Assembly: GCA_031404155.1 (NCBI GenBank)
Contig: JANNGZ010000397.1
Span: 1 to 9,019, forward strand
Origin: JANNGZ01 sp031404155
GTDB taxonomy: Bacteria > Pseudomonadota > Gammaproteobacteria > Burkholderiales > Burkholderiaceae_C
Direction of reading: 5' to 3'
DNA length: 9,019 nt
Position numbers and translations under genes: made by a program. Shown piece after piece: positions 1 through 5,956 of this stretch; within the stretch, counting starts at the first letter, position 1; each line of letters opens with the position of its first letter. The notes beneath the pieces are model-generated. The model searched no databases. It saw nothing but the letters and a program-made list of their open reading frames with translations, and was not told the DNA's origin.

Positions 1-1027
1 TGTTGACGGCGATCAGAAAGCCCAGCTGCCCACCCGGCAGGCCGGCGAGCATGTGCTCGATCCACTTGCCGCCGTCGACGCCCTGGAAGACGAGCGAAAA
101 CACGCGCGAGCCGATCAGGATGAAGACCACCATCGCGGTCAGCCGCATCGTGCTGAGCAGCGCCGCCTTGATGAGATCCCAGTTCAGCCGCTTGTGCATC
201 GCGGCTAGGATGAAGGCGCCGACCGCGCCCATCGCGCCGGCTTCGGTCGGCGTGGCGATCGCGGTCGTGATGCCCGGCAGGCCGCCCATGCTGCCGAGCA
301 CAGTGAAGATGAGCACGGCCGAAGGGATGATGCCGCGCAGGCATTTGCGCCACAGCGCCCAGCCTTCGAGCGTGCGCGCCGACCGCGGCACCCCGGGAAC
401 GTGCTCGGGCCGAAACCGCGCCAGCATGAAGGTGTAGAGGGCGAACAGCAGCACCTGCAGGATCGACGGCCCCCAGGCGCCCTTGTACATGTCGCCCACC
501 GGCTTGCCCAATTGGTCGGCCAGCACGATCAGCACCAGCGACGGCGGCACCAGTTGGGTGATCGTGCCCGACGCCGCCAGCACGCCGGTGGCATAGCGCA
601 TGTTGTAGCCCCAGCGCATCATCACCGGCAGCGAGATCATCGCCATCGCGATCACCTGGCCGGCCACGGTGCCGGTGATCGCGCCGAGGATGAAGCCGAC
701 GATGATCACCGAGTAGCCGAGGCCGCCGCGCACCGGGCCGAAGAGCTGCCCCATCGAGTCGAGCATGTCCTCCGCGAGCCCGCAGCGTTCGAGGATCGTG
801 CCCATCAGCGTGAAGAACGGGATCGCCAGCAGCAGGTCATTGGACAGGATGCCGAACACGTTGAGCGGCAGCGCCGTCATGAAGCTGGCCGGGAACCAGC
901 CCATCCAGACCGCGAAGAAGCCGCAACCCAGGCCGAGCGCAGTCAGCGAAAACGCCACCGGAAAGCCGATCAGCAGCACAACGATCAGCCCCGCGAACAT
1001 CAGCGGGGCAAAGGTGTCCATCGTCAT
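1..1027 (-). CDS. dctM: TRAP transporter large permease (DctM family), 3' end cut by window edge
   Basis: This is the large membrane subunit of a tripartite ATP-independent periplasmic (TRAP) transporter, which moves organic acids or similar small anions across the inner membrane using an ion gradient. The 342 visible residues are strongly hydrophobic, with many membrane segments. They carry the conserved run GTITQLVPPSLVLIVLADQ (around residues 155-175), a segment with TGTVAGQV before it, and a later GGLPGITTAIATPTEAGAIGA stretch typical of DctM. The sequence style fits the mannitol/chloroaromatic subgroup (COG4664). The start is ATG at 1027: it overlaps the dctQ stop as ATGA, and GAGAGG at 1041-1036 gives an 8-nt spacing. 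A second in-frame ATG lies at 1021. The family is usually about 425-440 residues, so roughly 85-100 residues are missing beyond the left edge. The substrate cannot be told from sequence. Confidence 0.93.
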   Translation of the reverse strand, partial: MTMDTFAPLMFAGLIVVLLIGFPVAFSLTALGLGCGFFAVWMGWFPASFMTALPLNVFGILSNDLLLAIPFFTLMGTILERCGLAEDMLDSMGQLFGPVRGGLGYSVIIVGFILGAITGTVAGQVIAMAMISLPVMMRWGYNMRYATGVLAASGTITQLVPPSLVLIVLADQLGKPVGDMYKGAWGPSILQVLLFALYTFMLARFRPEHVPGVPRSARTLEGWALWRKCLRGIIPSAVLIFTVLGSMGGLPGITTAIATPTEAGAMGAVGAFILAAMHKRLNWDLIKAALLSTMRLTAMVVFILIGSRVFSLVFQGVDGGKWIEHMLAGLPGGQLGFLIAVN

Positions 1028-1563
1028 TGGAGTGGCCTCTCGTAATGGAAGTCGCCTTCGTATTTGTGCGCCAGCCAAGCAACGCGCTTGATGGCCTCGG
1101 ACACGCCTTGCGCGAACAGCAGCGAGAAGCCCAGGGGCAACATCAACATCGCCGGCCAGCGGACCAGGCCGCCTGCGTTGCTGGACATTTCACCCGTCAT
1201 GTACATCTTGATGAACAGGGGCCAGGCAAACCAGATCATCACCAGCATCGACGGCAGCATGAAAAACACCAGGCCCATCAGGTCGATCAGGGCCTGCGTG
1301 CGGCCCGAGCCCCGGCCGTACAGCACATCCACTCGCACATGCTCGTTGACGCGCAAGACCTGCGACGCTCCCAGCATCACGCAGCCGGCGAACAGATACC
1401 ACTGGATCTCCAGGAAGGCGTTCGAGCTGTAGTTGGCGAGGTAACGCACGACGGCGTTGACCGCGCTGATGAGGCAGGACGCGAACACCGCCCACTTGGC
1501 GACCACCGCGAAGCGGTCGTTCAGCGCGTCGATCCCGCGCGACAGAGCCAGCAAACCGTTCAT
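1024..1563 (-). CDS. dctQ: TRAP transporter small permease (DctQ family)
   Basis: This is the small integral-membrane subunit that pairs with DctM in a TRAP transporter. The 179-residue protein has four predicted membrane helices, near residues 19-41, 51-69, 91-115 and 134-153. It has the family pattern FLEIQWYLF at the start of helix 2, followed by the polar loop RVNEHVRVDV (71-80). Length and helix number are normal for DctQ, and the wording matches the mannitol/chloroaromatic subgroup (COG4665). I chose ATG at 1563 because GGAG at 1573-1570 sits 6 nt upstream. An in-frame TTG at 1569 would place that GGAG directly against the start codon. The stop overlaps the dctM start by 4 nt, so the two subunits should be translationally coupled. 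No dctP binding-protein gene is next to it in this window; it may lie beyond the left edge or elsewhere. Confidence 0.93.
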   Translation of the reverse strand: MNGLLALSRGIDALNDRFAVVAKWAVFASCLISAVNAVVRYLANYSSNAFLEIQWYLFAGCVMLGASQVLRVNEHVRVDVLYGRGSGRTQALIDLMGLVFFMLPSMLVMIWFAWPLFIKMYMTGEMSSNAGGLVRWPAMLMLPLGFSLLFAQGVSEAIKRVAWLAHKYEGDFHYERPLQ

Positions 1564-1569
1564 TGACAA

Positions 1570-1573
1570 CTCC
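1570..1573 (-). promoter_or_regulatory. Ribosome binding site of dctQ (decides the start)
   Basis: GGAG on the minus strand lies 6 nt before ATG 1563 and directly against the alternative TTG at 1569, so it favours the ATG. A 6-bp stem, GGTGGG (1581-1586) with CCCACC (1594-1599) and a 7-nt loop, sits just upstream and could affect access to the site. That effect is inference. Confidence 0.6.
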
Positions 1574-1643
1574 GAAAGGGGGTGGGCGCGTTACCCACCG
1601 CCAGCGCAATGTAGCGGGCGGCACATGCTGCGGTGCCCGGCAT

Positions 1644-1673
1644 CGGGCCTAGCTGGGGAAAGTCCTAGGCCCG
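1644..1673. repeat. 9-bp perfect inverted repeat in the dctQ upstream gap
   Basis: CGGGCCTAG at 1644-1652 and CTAGGCCCG at 1665-1673 are perfect reverse complements separated by 12 nt. The repeat lies about 80 nt before the dctQ start and about 60 nt after the stop of the upstream gene. Neither strand has a T-run after the stem, so it is not a standard intrinsic terminator. It could be an operator for a dimeric regulator, a stem in the dctQM leader, or a Rho-linked structure. A competing stem, GCCCG (1635-1639) with CGGGC (1644-1648), shares bases with it. Confidence 0.6.
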
Positions 1674-1686
1674 TTCGCGCACGAAG

Positions 1687-1710
1687 GGCCGTGGCCGTGG
1701 CCGTGGCCGT
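1687..1710. repeat. Hexanucleotide tandem repeat (GGCCGT)4
   Basis: Four exact head-to-tail copies of GGCCGT occupy 1687-1692, 1693-1698, 1699-1704 and 1705-1710. They lie in the noncoding gap between the stop of the DUF442 gene (1733) and dctQ. Because the repeat is noncoding, a copy-number change would alter spacing and not a reading frame. No function can be assigned from the sequence. Confidence 0.8.
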
Positions 1711-1732
1711 CGCCGGCGGCGCGGCGGCCGGA

Positions 1733-2077
1733 TCAGAGCTGCGTGGCCGCGACGAACAACTTGGCGCTGCGAGTGCCGGTGCGGCAGAACGCGAGCACCG
1801 GCGCCGGCAGCTCGGTCAGCAGGCGTTCGAAATCGGCAACCTCCCGCGGCGACTGGTAACCCGGCGCCACCGGCAGGAAGCGGTACTCGAGGCCGGCCGC
1901 CTGCGCCGCGGCTTCGAGCTGCGCGTTGGTCGGCTGCGTCGGCCCGCCTTCGAAGTCGGGGCGATTGTTGATCACGCTGCGAAAACCAGTGGCGGCAGCC
2001 TCGGCCATCGACGCGGCTTCGAGCTGGCCGGCCACACTCAGCGAGGGGGTGAGTTGGGAGACGCGCAGCGAAGCCAT
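1733..2077 (-). CDS. TIGR01244 family (DUF442) sulfur transferase / phosphatase-like protein
   Basis: This small cytosolic protein of 114 residues belongs to the DUF442/TIGR01244 group, related to rhodaneses and to the N-terminal part of Blh-type proteins. Visible markers are SVINNRPDFEGGPTQP (34-49), typical of the family's N-terminal half, and the active-site loop FCRTGTRS with the probable catalytic Cys98 and Arg103. The family is placed with cysteine-based sulfur transferases or phosphatases, but the substrate is unknown, so the product name is a family assignment only. The protein looks full length. ATG 2077 follows the yqeY stop by 11 nt, with a weak AGGG-like site in between, suggesting it is the last gene of the rpsU-yqeY unit. 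The run before it is strongly GC-rich like the surroundings, with no sign of recent transfer. Confidence 0.85.
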   Translation of the reverse strand: MASLRVSQLTPSLSVAGQLEAASMAEAAATGFRSVINNRPDFEGGPTQPTNAQLEAAAQAAGLEYRFLPVAPGYQSPREVADFERLLTELPAPVLAFCRTGTRSAKLFVAATQL

Positions 2078-2088
2078 GGTGCCCTAGC

Positions 2089-2535
2089 TTACTTCGACAA
2101 CGCGCGCTTGACCGCGGCGGACACCAAGGCCATGTCGGCATTGCCGGCGAAACGCGCCTTGGCTGCAGCCATCGTGCGCCCCATGTCGGCGGGACCGGCG
2201 GCCCCGAGTTCGGCCACCAGCGCGGCGACCTGTGCATTCACCTCCTCCGCGCTCAGGCGCTGCGGCAGATAGGCTTCGAGCACACCCAACTCGGCCGCTT
2301 CCTTGTCGACCAGGTCCTGCCGGCCGGCCTGGCCGAACGCGGTGATCGAGTCCTTGCGTTGCTTGATCAGCCTGTCGACGATGGCGACCACCTGGGCGTC
2401 GTCGAGCACGACGCGTTCGTCGATTTCCTTTTGTTTGAGCGCCGCGAGCAGCAGGCGGATCGCGCCCAGGCGCTCGCTGTCGCGGGCGCGCATCGCGGTC
2501 TTCATATCTTCGGTGATGCGGTCTTTGAGGCTCAT
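2089..2535 (-). CDS. yqeY: GatB/YqeY domain-containing protein
   Basis: This 148-residue cytosolic protein is of the GatB/YqeY family, which resembles the C-terminal tRNA-binding region of the GatB amidotransferase subunit. Its precise cellular role is not settled. Family marks are MKTAMRARDSERLGAIRLLLAALKQKEID near the N terminus, VLEAYLPQRLSAEEV in the middle and a GPADMGRTMAAAKARF segment near the C terminus. Length is normal for the family. The open frame extends 11 codons further upstream, but ATG 2535 is the clear start: AAGGAGGG at 2547-2540 is a near-perfect Shine-Dalgarno site. It sits between rpsU (76 nt away, with a terminator-like hairpin between) and the DUF442 gene. In many proteobacteria rpsU and yqeY precede dnaG and rpoD, which are absent here. 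Confidence 0.92.
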   Translation of the reverse strand: MSLKDRITEDMKTAMRARDSERLGAIRLLLAALKQKEIDERVVLDDAQVVAIVDRLIKQRKDSITAFGQAGRQDLVDKEAAELGVLEAYLPQRLSAEEVNAQVAALVAELGAAGPADMGRTMAAAKARFAGNADMALVSAAVKRALSK

Positions 2536-2539
2536 CGAA

Positions 2540-2547
2540 CCCTCCTT
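2540..2547 (-). promoter_or_regulatory. Strong ribosome binding site of yqeY
   Basis: AAGGAGGG on the minus strand, with core GGAGG at 2545-2541, lies 4-5 nt before ATG 2535. It rules out the longer open frame that starts at 2568. It begins one base after the T-tract of the terminator-like hairpin, so translation initiation and attenuation could influence each other. Confidence 0.8.
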
Positions 2548-2548
2548 C

Positions 2549-2587
2549 AAAAACGACGAAGCCCGCAACGGCGTGCCGCGCGGGCTT
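2549..2587 (-). terminator. Intrinsic terminator / attenuator between rpsU and yqeY
   Basis: Read on the minus strand, AAGCCCGC (2587-2580) pairs perfectly with GCGGGCTT (2566-2559), an 8-bp stem around a 13-nt loop that can itself fold. Five bases later comes TTTTT (2553-2549). The hairpin starts 24 nt after the rpsU stop. This is the layout of a Rho-independent terminator, with the T-run a little displaced. It would give high rpsU transcript and lower yqeY read-through. No second promoter for yqeY is evident in the short gap. Confidence 0.7.
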
Positions 2588-2611
2588 GGCTGGGAAACCG
2601 GCTGGGCCGGA

Positions 2612-2824
2612 TCAGTACAGCTTCTTCGGCAACTGCATGCTGCGAACGCGCTTGTAGTGGCGCTTGACCGCAGCGGCCTTCTTGCGCTTGCGCTCGGCGG
2701 TGGGCTTTTCGTAGAACTCGCGAGCGCGCAGGTCGGTCAGCAGGCCGAGCTTCTCGATGGTGCGCTTGAAGCGGCGCAGGGCGACGTCGAATGGCTCGTT
2801 CTCTTTGACGCGAATCGTGGTCAT
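2612..2824 (-). CDS. rpsU: 30S ribosomal protein S21
   Basis: This is small-subunit ribosomal protein S21, a basic 70-residue protein that binds near the 3' end of 16S rRNA and assists initiation. The sequence starts [21 protein letters not shown] and includes [20 protein letters not shown]. It is a full-length, textbook S21 with a C-terminal [13 protein letters not shown] tail typical of beta- and gammaproteobacteria. The open frame extends 48 codons upstream, but that extension runs across the promoter and has no S21 similarity, so ATG 2824 is the start. AAGGA at 2840-2836 lies 11 nt upstream. The gene has its own strong promoter about 108 nt upstream and a terminator-like hairpin after its stop. 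yqeY follows. Confidence 0.97.
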
Positions 2825-2938
2825 GAAGCGGTAAATCCTTGGGGTTCTTGCGCTCGGTGCGGGCTCGCGGAAGACCAGGTAGGCCGATCCGGGGGTGCTG
2901 CCGAAAGCCGAGGCGCGGGTTTGCCAGCAAAGAGCGGG

Positions 2939-2968
2939 ATTATAGCCCGCCGGCGGTGCTGCTGTCAC
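2939..2968 (-). promoter_or_regulatory. Sigma70-type promoter of rpsU
   Basis: On the minus strand a perfect TATAAT (-10) occupies 2944-2939. GTGACA (-35, five of six matches to TTGACA) lies at 2968-2963, with an 18-nt spacer. The predicted start of transcription is near 2932, giving a leader of about 108 nt before rpsU. This is by far the best promoter-like sequence in the window and fits a highly expressed ribosomal protein gene. The rest of the 2825-2938 leader shows no clear known RNA element. Confidence 0.8.
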
Positions 2969-2971
2969 ACC

Positions 2972-2990
2972 CCGCGGCAGCGTGCCGCGG
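2972..2990 (-). terminator. Perfect hairpin after the hydroxylase gene, no T-run
   Basis: CCGCGGCA (2972-2979) and TGCCGCGG (2983-2990) form an 8-bp perfect stem with a 3-nt loop. It starts 8 nt after the stop of the fatty acid hydroxylase gene and ends 3 nt before the -35 box of the rpsU promoter. There is no T-run on the minus strand, so it would be a weak or Rho-assisted terminator, an mRNA 3'-end stabiliser, or a binding site next to the promoter. The structure is certain; the role is inferred. Confidence 0.5.
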
Positions 2991-2998
2991 CAGTCGCT

Positions 2999-4135
2999 TC
3001 ACCCCTTCCAGGTGGACGGAAACAGCAACTGCCGCCAGAAGCCATTGGGCACGTAGTCGCCCACCACGCCGTAGCGCGCAGGCCATTCGCGGTCGGACTG
3101 CACCGCGGTGCCGAACAGGTGGTCCAGGAAGGCGAAGTGGGCGGCGTAGTTCTTGTCGATCGCCTCGGTGTCCTGCGAGTGGTGCCAGTGGTGGAAATTG
3201 GGCGTGACGATCAGATAGCGCAAGGGCCCGAGCCGCACGCTCACGTTGGCATGGTTGAACACCGCCTGGAAGCCGACGACCACGATGTAGGCGTCGATCA
3301 CTTCCTTGCTGAAGCCGAGCACGAAAATCGGCGCCAGCACCAGGGTGCGCGTGATCAGCAGTTCGATGATGTGCTGCCGCGAGCCGGCCATCCAGTCCAT
3401 GCTCTTGACGCTGTGGTGCACCGCGTGCAGGCGCCACAACAGCGGCACCTCGTGGTAGGCGCGGTGGGTCCAGTACTGCACCAGGTCGGCCACCAGCACG
3501 ATCAGCAGCAGCGCCGCCACGAACGGCAGGTTCTGCACCCAGGCCTGCACCCCGTCCTTGGCGGCCCAGCCGAAGAGCCTGTCCACCAGCAGGTTCACTG
3601 CCAGCAGCACGAAGCCCACGAGCAGGTGGTTGACGATGAAATGGTGGAAGTCGGTCTGCCACTCGGGGCGGAAGACCGGTTGGTCCTTGCGCAGCGCAAA
3701 CAGCTTCTCGACGAATACGAAGATCAGCGTCGAGCCGAGCAGGTCGAGGATGAACCAGTCCAGGCCGATGTAGGGCGTGTTGTCCGGGAAGTTCGGGTCG
3801 ACCTCCACCTTGTGCCCGCCGAGCGCGAGCGTCAGCCCGATCAGCACGAAGGCGCCCGCCGACAGCCAGCGCACCCGGCCGAAGACGACGTTGAACAGTG
3901 CGATGCCGCCAGCGAGGATCAAGGACCAGTAGAGCAACTGGCGCATCACCTCCACGTTGTAGCTCTTGCGCAGCTGCGGCGTGGTCAGGTACTCGGGGAA
4001 GTGGAAGGCCAGCACACCGAGGAAACACAGGATCGCCAGCGACAGCGCGATCACGCCCGAGACCAGGCCATGGCCACTTTTCAGCTCGCCATGCGATTCA
4101 CTGAGTTTGTTGAGTTTGGCCAGCGGTTCGAGCAT
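2999..4135 (-). CDS. Sterol desaturase / fatty acid hydroxylase family membrane protein
   Basis: This inner-membrane protein of 378 residues belongs to the di-iron fatty acid hydroxylase superfamily, whose members oxygenate or desaturate lipids, sterols or carotenoids. The histidine clusters that bind the two irons are intact: H224-RAY-H228 (HxxxH), HAVHH 237-241 (HxxHH) and HHWHH 315-319 (HxxHH), with an extra His at 295. Hydrophobic segments lie near 26-46, 66-85, 90-107, 126-147, 166-185 and 203-221, with further ones around 263-298. The catalytic domain occupies about 200-345. ATG 4135 was chosen because GGAG sits 6 nt upstream; an in-frame TTG at 4171 lacks such a site. It follows cobA by 41 nt on the same strand and could be co-transcribed with the nitrate operon, but there is no known functional link. 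Substrate unknown. Confidence 0.88.
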   Translation of the reverse strand: MLEPLAKLNKLSESHGELKSGHGLVSGVIALSLAILCFLGVLAFHFPEYLTTPQLRKSYNVEVMRQLLYWSLILAGGIALFNVVFGRVRWLSAGAFVLIGLTLALGGHKVEVDPNFPDNTPYIGLDWFILDLLGSTLIFVFVEKLFALRKDQPVFRPEWQTDFHHFIVNHLLVGFVLLAVNLLVDRLFGWAAKDGVQAWVQNLPFVAALLLIVLVADLVQYWTHRAYHEVPLLWRLHAVHHSVKSMDWMAGSRQHIIELLITRTLVLAPIFVLGFSKEVIDAYIVVVGFQAVFNHANVSVRLGPLRYLIVTPNFHHWHHSQDTEAIDKNYAAHFAFLDHLFGTAVQSDREWPARYGVVGDYVPNGFWRQLLFPSTWKG

Positions 4136-4176
4136 GGGTGTCTCCGTCCATCGAACTGGCGATTCTCGCAAAGCAG

Positions 4177-4962
4177 TCAGCCGAAGCGCGCGCTGGTTTC
4201 GTGCAGGCTTGCCCGGCCGAGCAGGACATCGCCAGCGATGATGATCGCCGGGCTGCCCAGGCGCTCGCGTTGTATCGCCGCGCAGAGGTCGTCCAGCGTG
4301 GTCACCACCTCGCGCTGCTTACACAGGCTGGCGTGCTGCACCACCGCCACCGGGGTGTGCGCGGGCAGGGCTTGCAGCAGTCCCGCTTGCAGGCGTGCCG
4401 CTTGCGCCACGCCCATGTACACCACCAGCGTCAGGCCCTGCGCCGCCGCCGCGGCCAGCACCGGCCAGTCGGGGCCGCTGCCGCCGTCGCGCGCATGGCC
4501 GGTGACGAAGATGACACCTTGAGCATGCGCACGGTGGGTCAGCGGGACACCGAGGGATGTGGCCGCGGCCAGGCCCGAAGTGATGCCGTTGACCACCTCG
4601 ACCTCGATGCCGGCCCGCTGCAGCGCCTGCATCTCCTCGCCGCCACGGCCGAACATGAAGGGGTCGCCGCCCTTGAGCCGCACCACGCGCTCGCCCCGCA
4701 GGGTCTCGGCCACCATCAGCTTCTCGATGAAGGCCTGCGGAGTGCTGGTGCAACCGCCGCGTTTGCCCACATGAATGATGCGCGGTTGGCGGCCGCGCAG
4801 CGCAAAGCGCAGCAACTCGTCGCTGACCAGGTCGTCCACCAGCAGCACGGTGGCGCGGCGGATCGCGCGCAGCGCCTTGATCGTCAGCAGCTCGGGGTCG
4901 CCGGGGCCGGCACCCACCAGCACGACGCGGCCTGGCTTGAGGTGGCTGCTCCTGGGCGTCAT
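4177..4962 (-). CDS. cobA: Uroporphyrinogen-III C-methyltransferase (SUMT)
   Basis: This cytosolic enzyme of 261 residues transfers two methyl groups from S-adenosylmethionine to uroporphyrinogen III to make precorrin-2, the precursor of siroheme and of cobalamin. Family motifs are all present: VGAGPGDPELLT (16-27), VRLKGGDPFMFGRGGEE (94-110), GITSG (126-130), PLTHR (140-144), VYMG (181-184) and AGDV (243-246). It has only the methyltransferase domain. The NAD-dependent dehydrogenase/ferrochelatase part found in fused CysG is absent, so another gene must finish siroheme. ATG 4962 overlaps the ybiB stop as ATGA, and GGAG at 4974-4971 lies 8 nt upstream, so it is coupled to ybiB. Placement in a nitrate/nitrite reductase operon suggests it supplies siroheme for NirB. 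Some annotations would call it cysG or nirE. Confidence 0.95.
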   Translation of the reverse strand: MTPRSSHLKPGRVVLVGAGPGDPELLTIKALRAIRRATVLLVDDLVSDELLRFALRGRQPRIIHVGKRGGCTSTPQAFIEKLMVAETLRGERVVRLKGGDPFMFGRGGEEMQALQRAGIEVEVVNGITSGLAAATSLGVPLTHRAHAQGVIFVTGHARDGGSGPDWPVLAAAAAQGLTLVVYMGVAQAARLQAGLLQALPAHTPVAVVQHASLCKQREVVTTLDDLCAAIQRERLGSPAIIIAGDVLLGRASLHETSARFG

Positions 4963-5936
4963 GCCGAGCGCTCCAGCGGTGGCGCGGGCGTGGTCGCCGG
5001 GGAGGGCAAATTTGCCGCCAGCGCCAAGGCCTCGATCAACAACTGCACCTGCAACAGGATCGGCGCCGGCACCGGCCCGGCCCCGCCGGCCGCGGCCTGG
5101 ACGTAGCGCGCGGTGGTCGCGGCGTCGATCTCGCGTGGCAGCAGCGGCATCTCGGCGAGCACACCTTCATGCGCCGCGCAGCTCAGCTCGGGCCGCAAGG
5201 CGCCGCCGAGCCACAGGTCCATACGCGGCCGCCGTCGTGCATCGGCCACCGGTTCGCCTTCGGTGCCACGCAGCAACTGCATCGGCGCGCCGCAGCGCTC
5301 GGCCACCTGGGCCATCAGCGTGCCGAACTCGGGGTGGGTGTAGTTCATCACCCGCAGCGCCGGCGCGCCGCGCACCGGGTCGAGCATCTTCGCCACCGTG
5401 TGGCCCGAGTTGCGCAGGCCGATCGTCCATCGCACCTCGAGCAGCTTGGCCAGCGGCGGGCACAGCGCGTCGACAGGCATGAACACCGGTTCGTGCCGTG
5501 CCCAGGCGTGTTGGGCGTCGAGCGCGTTCTGCGCCACCGGAAGCCCCAGCGCGTGCCAGATCTCGGCCGTGGCCACACGTTTGGGGTCGTGCCGCGGGCC
5601 GTGCACCAGCACGTTCGCGCCTTCCTGCGCGAGCAGCATCGCCAGCAGCGGGGTGAGGTTGGGCAGCCGGCGCGCACCGTTGTACGAAGGCAGCAGCACC
5701 ACCGGCCGCGTGCTGTCGATGCTGAGGCAGCGTGTTTGCACCGCGTCGAGAAAGCCGAGCAGCTCGTCGACGGTTTCGCCCTTGACCCGCATGCCGATCG
5801 CAAAGGCGCCGATCTCCAGGTCGGTGGTTTTGCCGTCGAGCACCTGCGCCATCAGGTCCAGCGCCTGCTCGTACTTCAGCGAGCGTGCGCCGGCCGCGCC
5901 GCGGCCGATTTCCTTGATGTATTGCGCGATGCTCAT
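4959..5936 (-). CDS. ybiB: YbiB (TrpD2) family nucleic-acid-binding protein
   Basis: This 325-residue protein has the fold of anthranilate phosphoribosyltransferase (TrpD) but belongs to the YbiB/TrpD2 branch, which is described as binding nucleic acid and lacking phosphoribosyltransferase activity. The helical N-terminal domain spans about 1-75 and the larger domain about 78-305. Where TrpD has its glycine-rich GTGGD loop, this protein has LPSYNGARRLPNLTPLL (82-98), the YbiB form. Other conserved stretches are RNSGHTVAKMLDP (175-187), NYTHPEFG (198-205) and LRGTEGEP (222-229). E. coli YbiB is close in length. ATG 5936 matches the family N terminus (MSIAQYIKEIGRG); the frame stays open upstream into the end of nasA, but that is nasA shadow. 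No good ribosome binding site is visible, and the 20-nt gap after nasA suggests coupled translation. The last 15 residues are a Pro/Ala-rich tail. Confidence 0.88.
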   Translation of the reverse strand: MSIAQYIKEIGRGAAGARSLKYEQALDLMAQVLDGKTTDLEIGAFAIGMRVKGETVDELLGFLDAVQTRCLSIDSTRPVVLLPSYNGARRLPNLTPLLAMLLAQEGANVLVHGPRHDPKRVATAEIWHALGLPVAQNALDAQHAWARHEPVFMPVDALCPPLAKLLEVRWTIGLRNSGHTVAKMLDPVRGAPALRVMNYTHPEFGTLMAQVAERCGAPMQLLRGTEGEPVADARRRPRMDLWLGGALRPELSCAAHEGVLAEMPLLPREIDAATTARYVQAAAGGAGPVPAPILLQVQLLIEALALAANLPSPATTPAPPLERSA

Positions 5937-5956
5937 GCTTGCGAGTGTCGCAACTT

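Noticed and set aside
1608..1613. TACATT as a -10 box for dctQM
   Set aside because: No acceptable -35 hexamer lies 16-18 nt upstream; the match alone is too weak to call.
1644..1673. Calling the 9-bp inverted repeat an intrinsic terminator
   Set aside because: There is no T-run on either strand after the stem, so I list it only as an inverted repeat.
2825..2968. N-terminal extension of rpsU to 2968
   Set aside because: It would place the -10 box inside the coding region, and S21 proteins start with the [14 protein letters not shown] sequence found at 2824.
2303..4522. Very long open frame on the plus strand (739 codons)
   Set aside because: It lies antisense to yqeY, rpsU, the hydroxylase and part of cobA, all of which have clear family motifs. 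Its translation is rich in His, Gln, Arg and Ala with no recognisable domain, as expected opposite GC-rich genes.
4138..5106. Plus-strand open frame of 322 codons
   Set aside because: It is antisense to cobA and the end of ybiB. Composition is His/Arg/Ala/Gln-rich with no motif and no upstream ribosome binding site that I can see.
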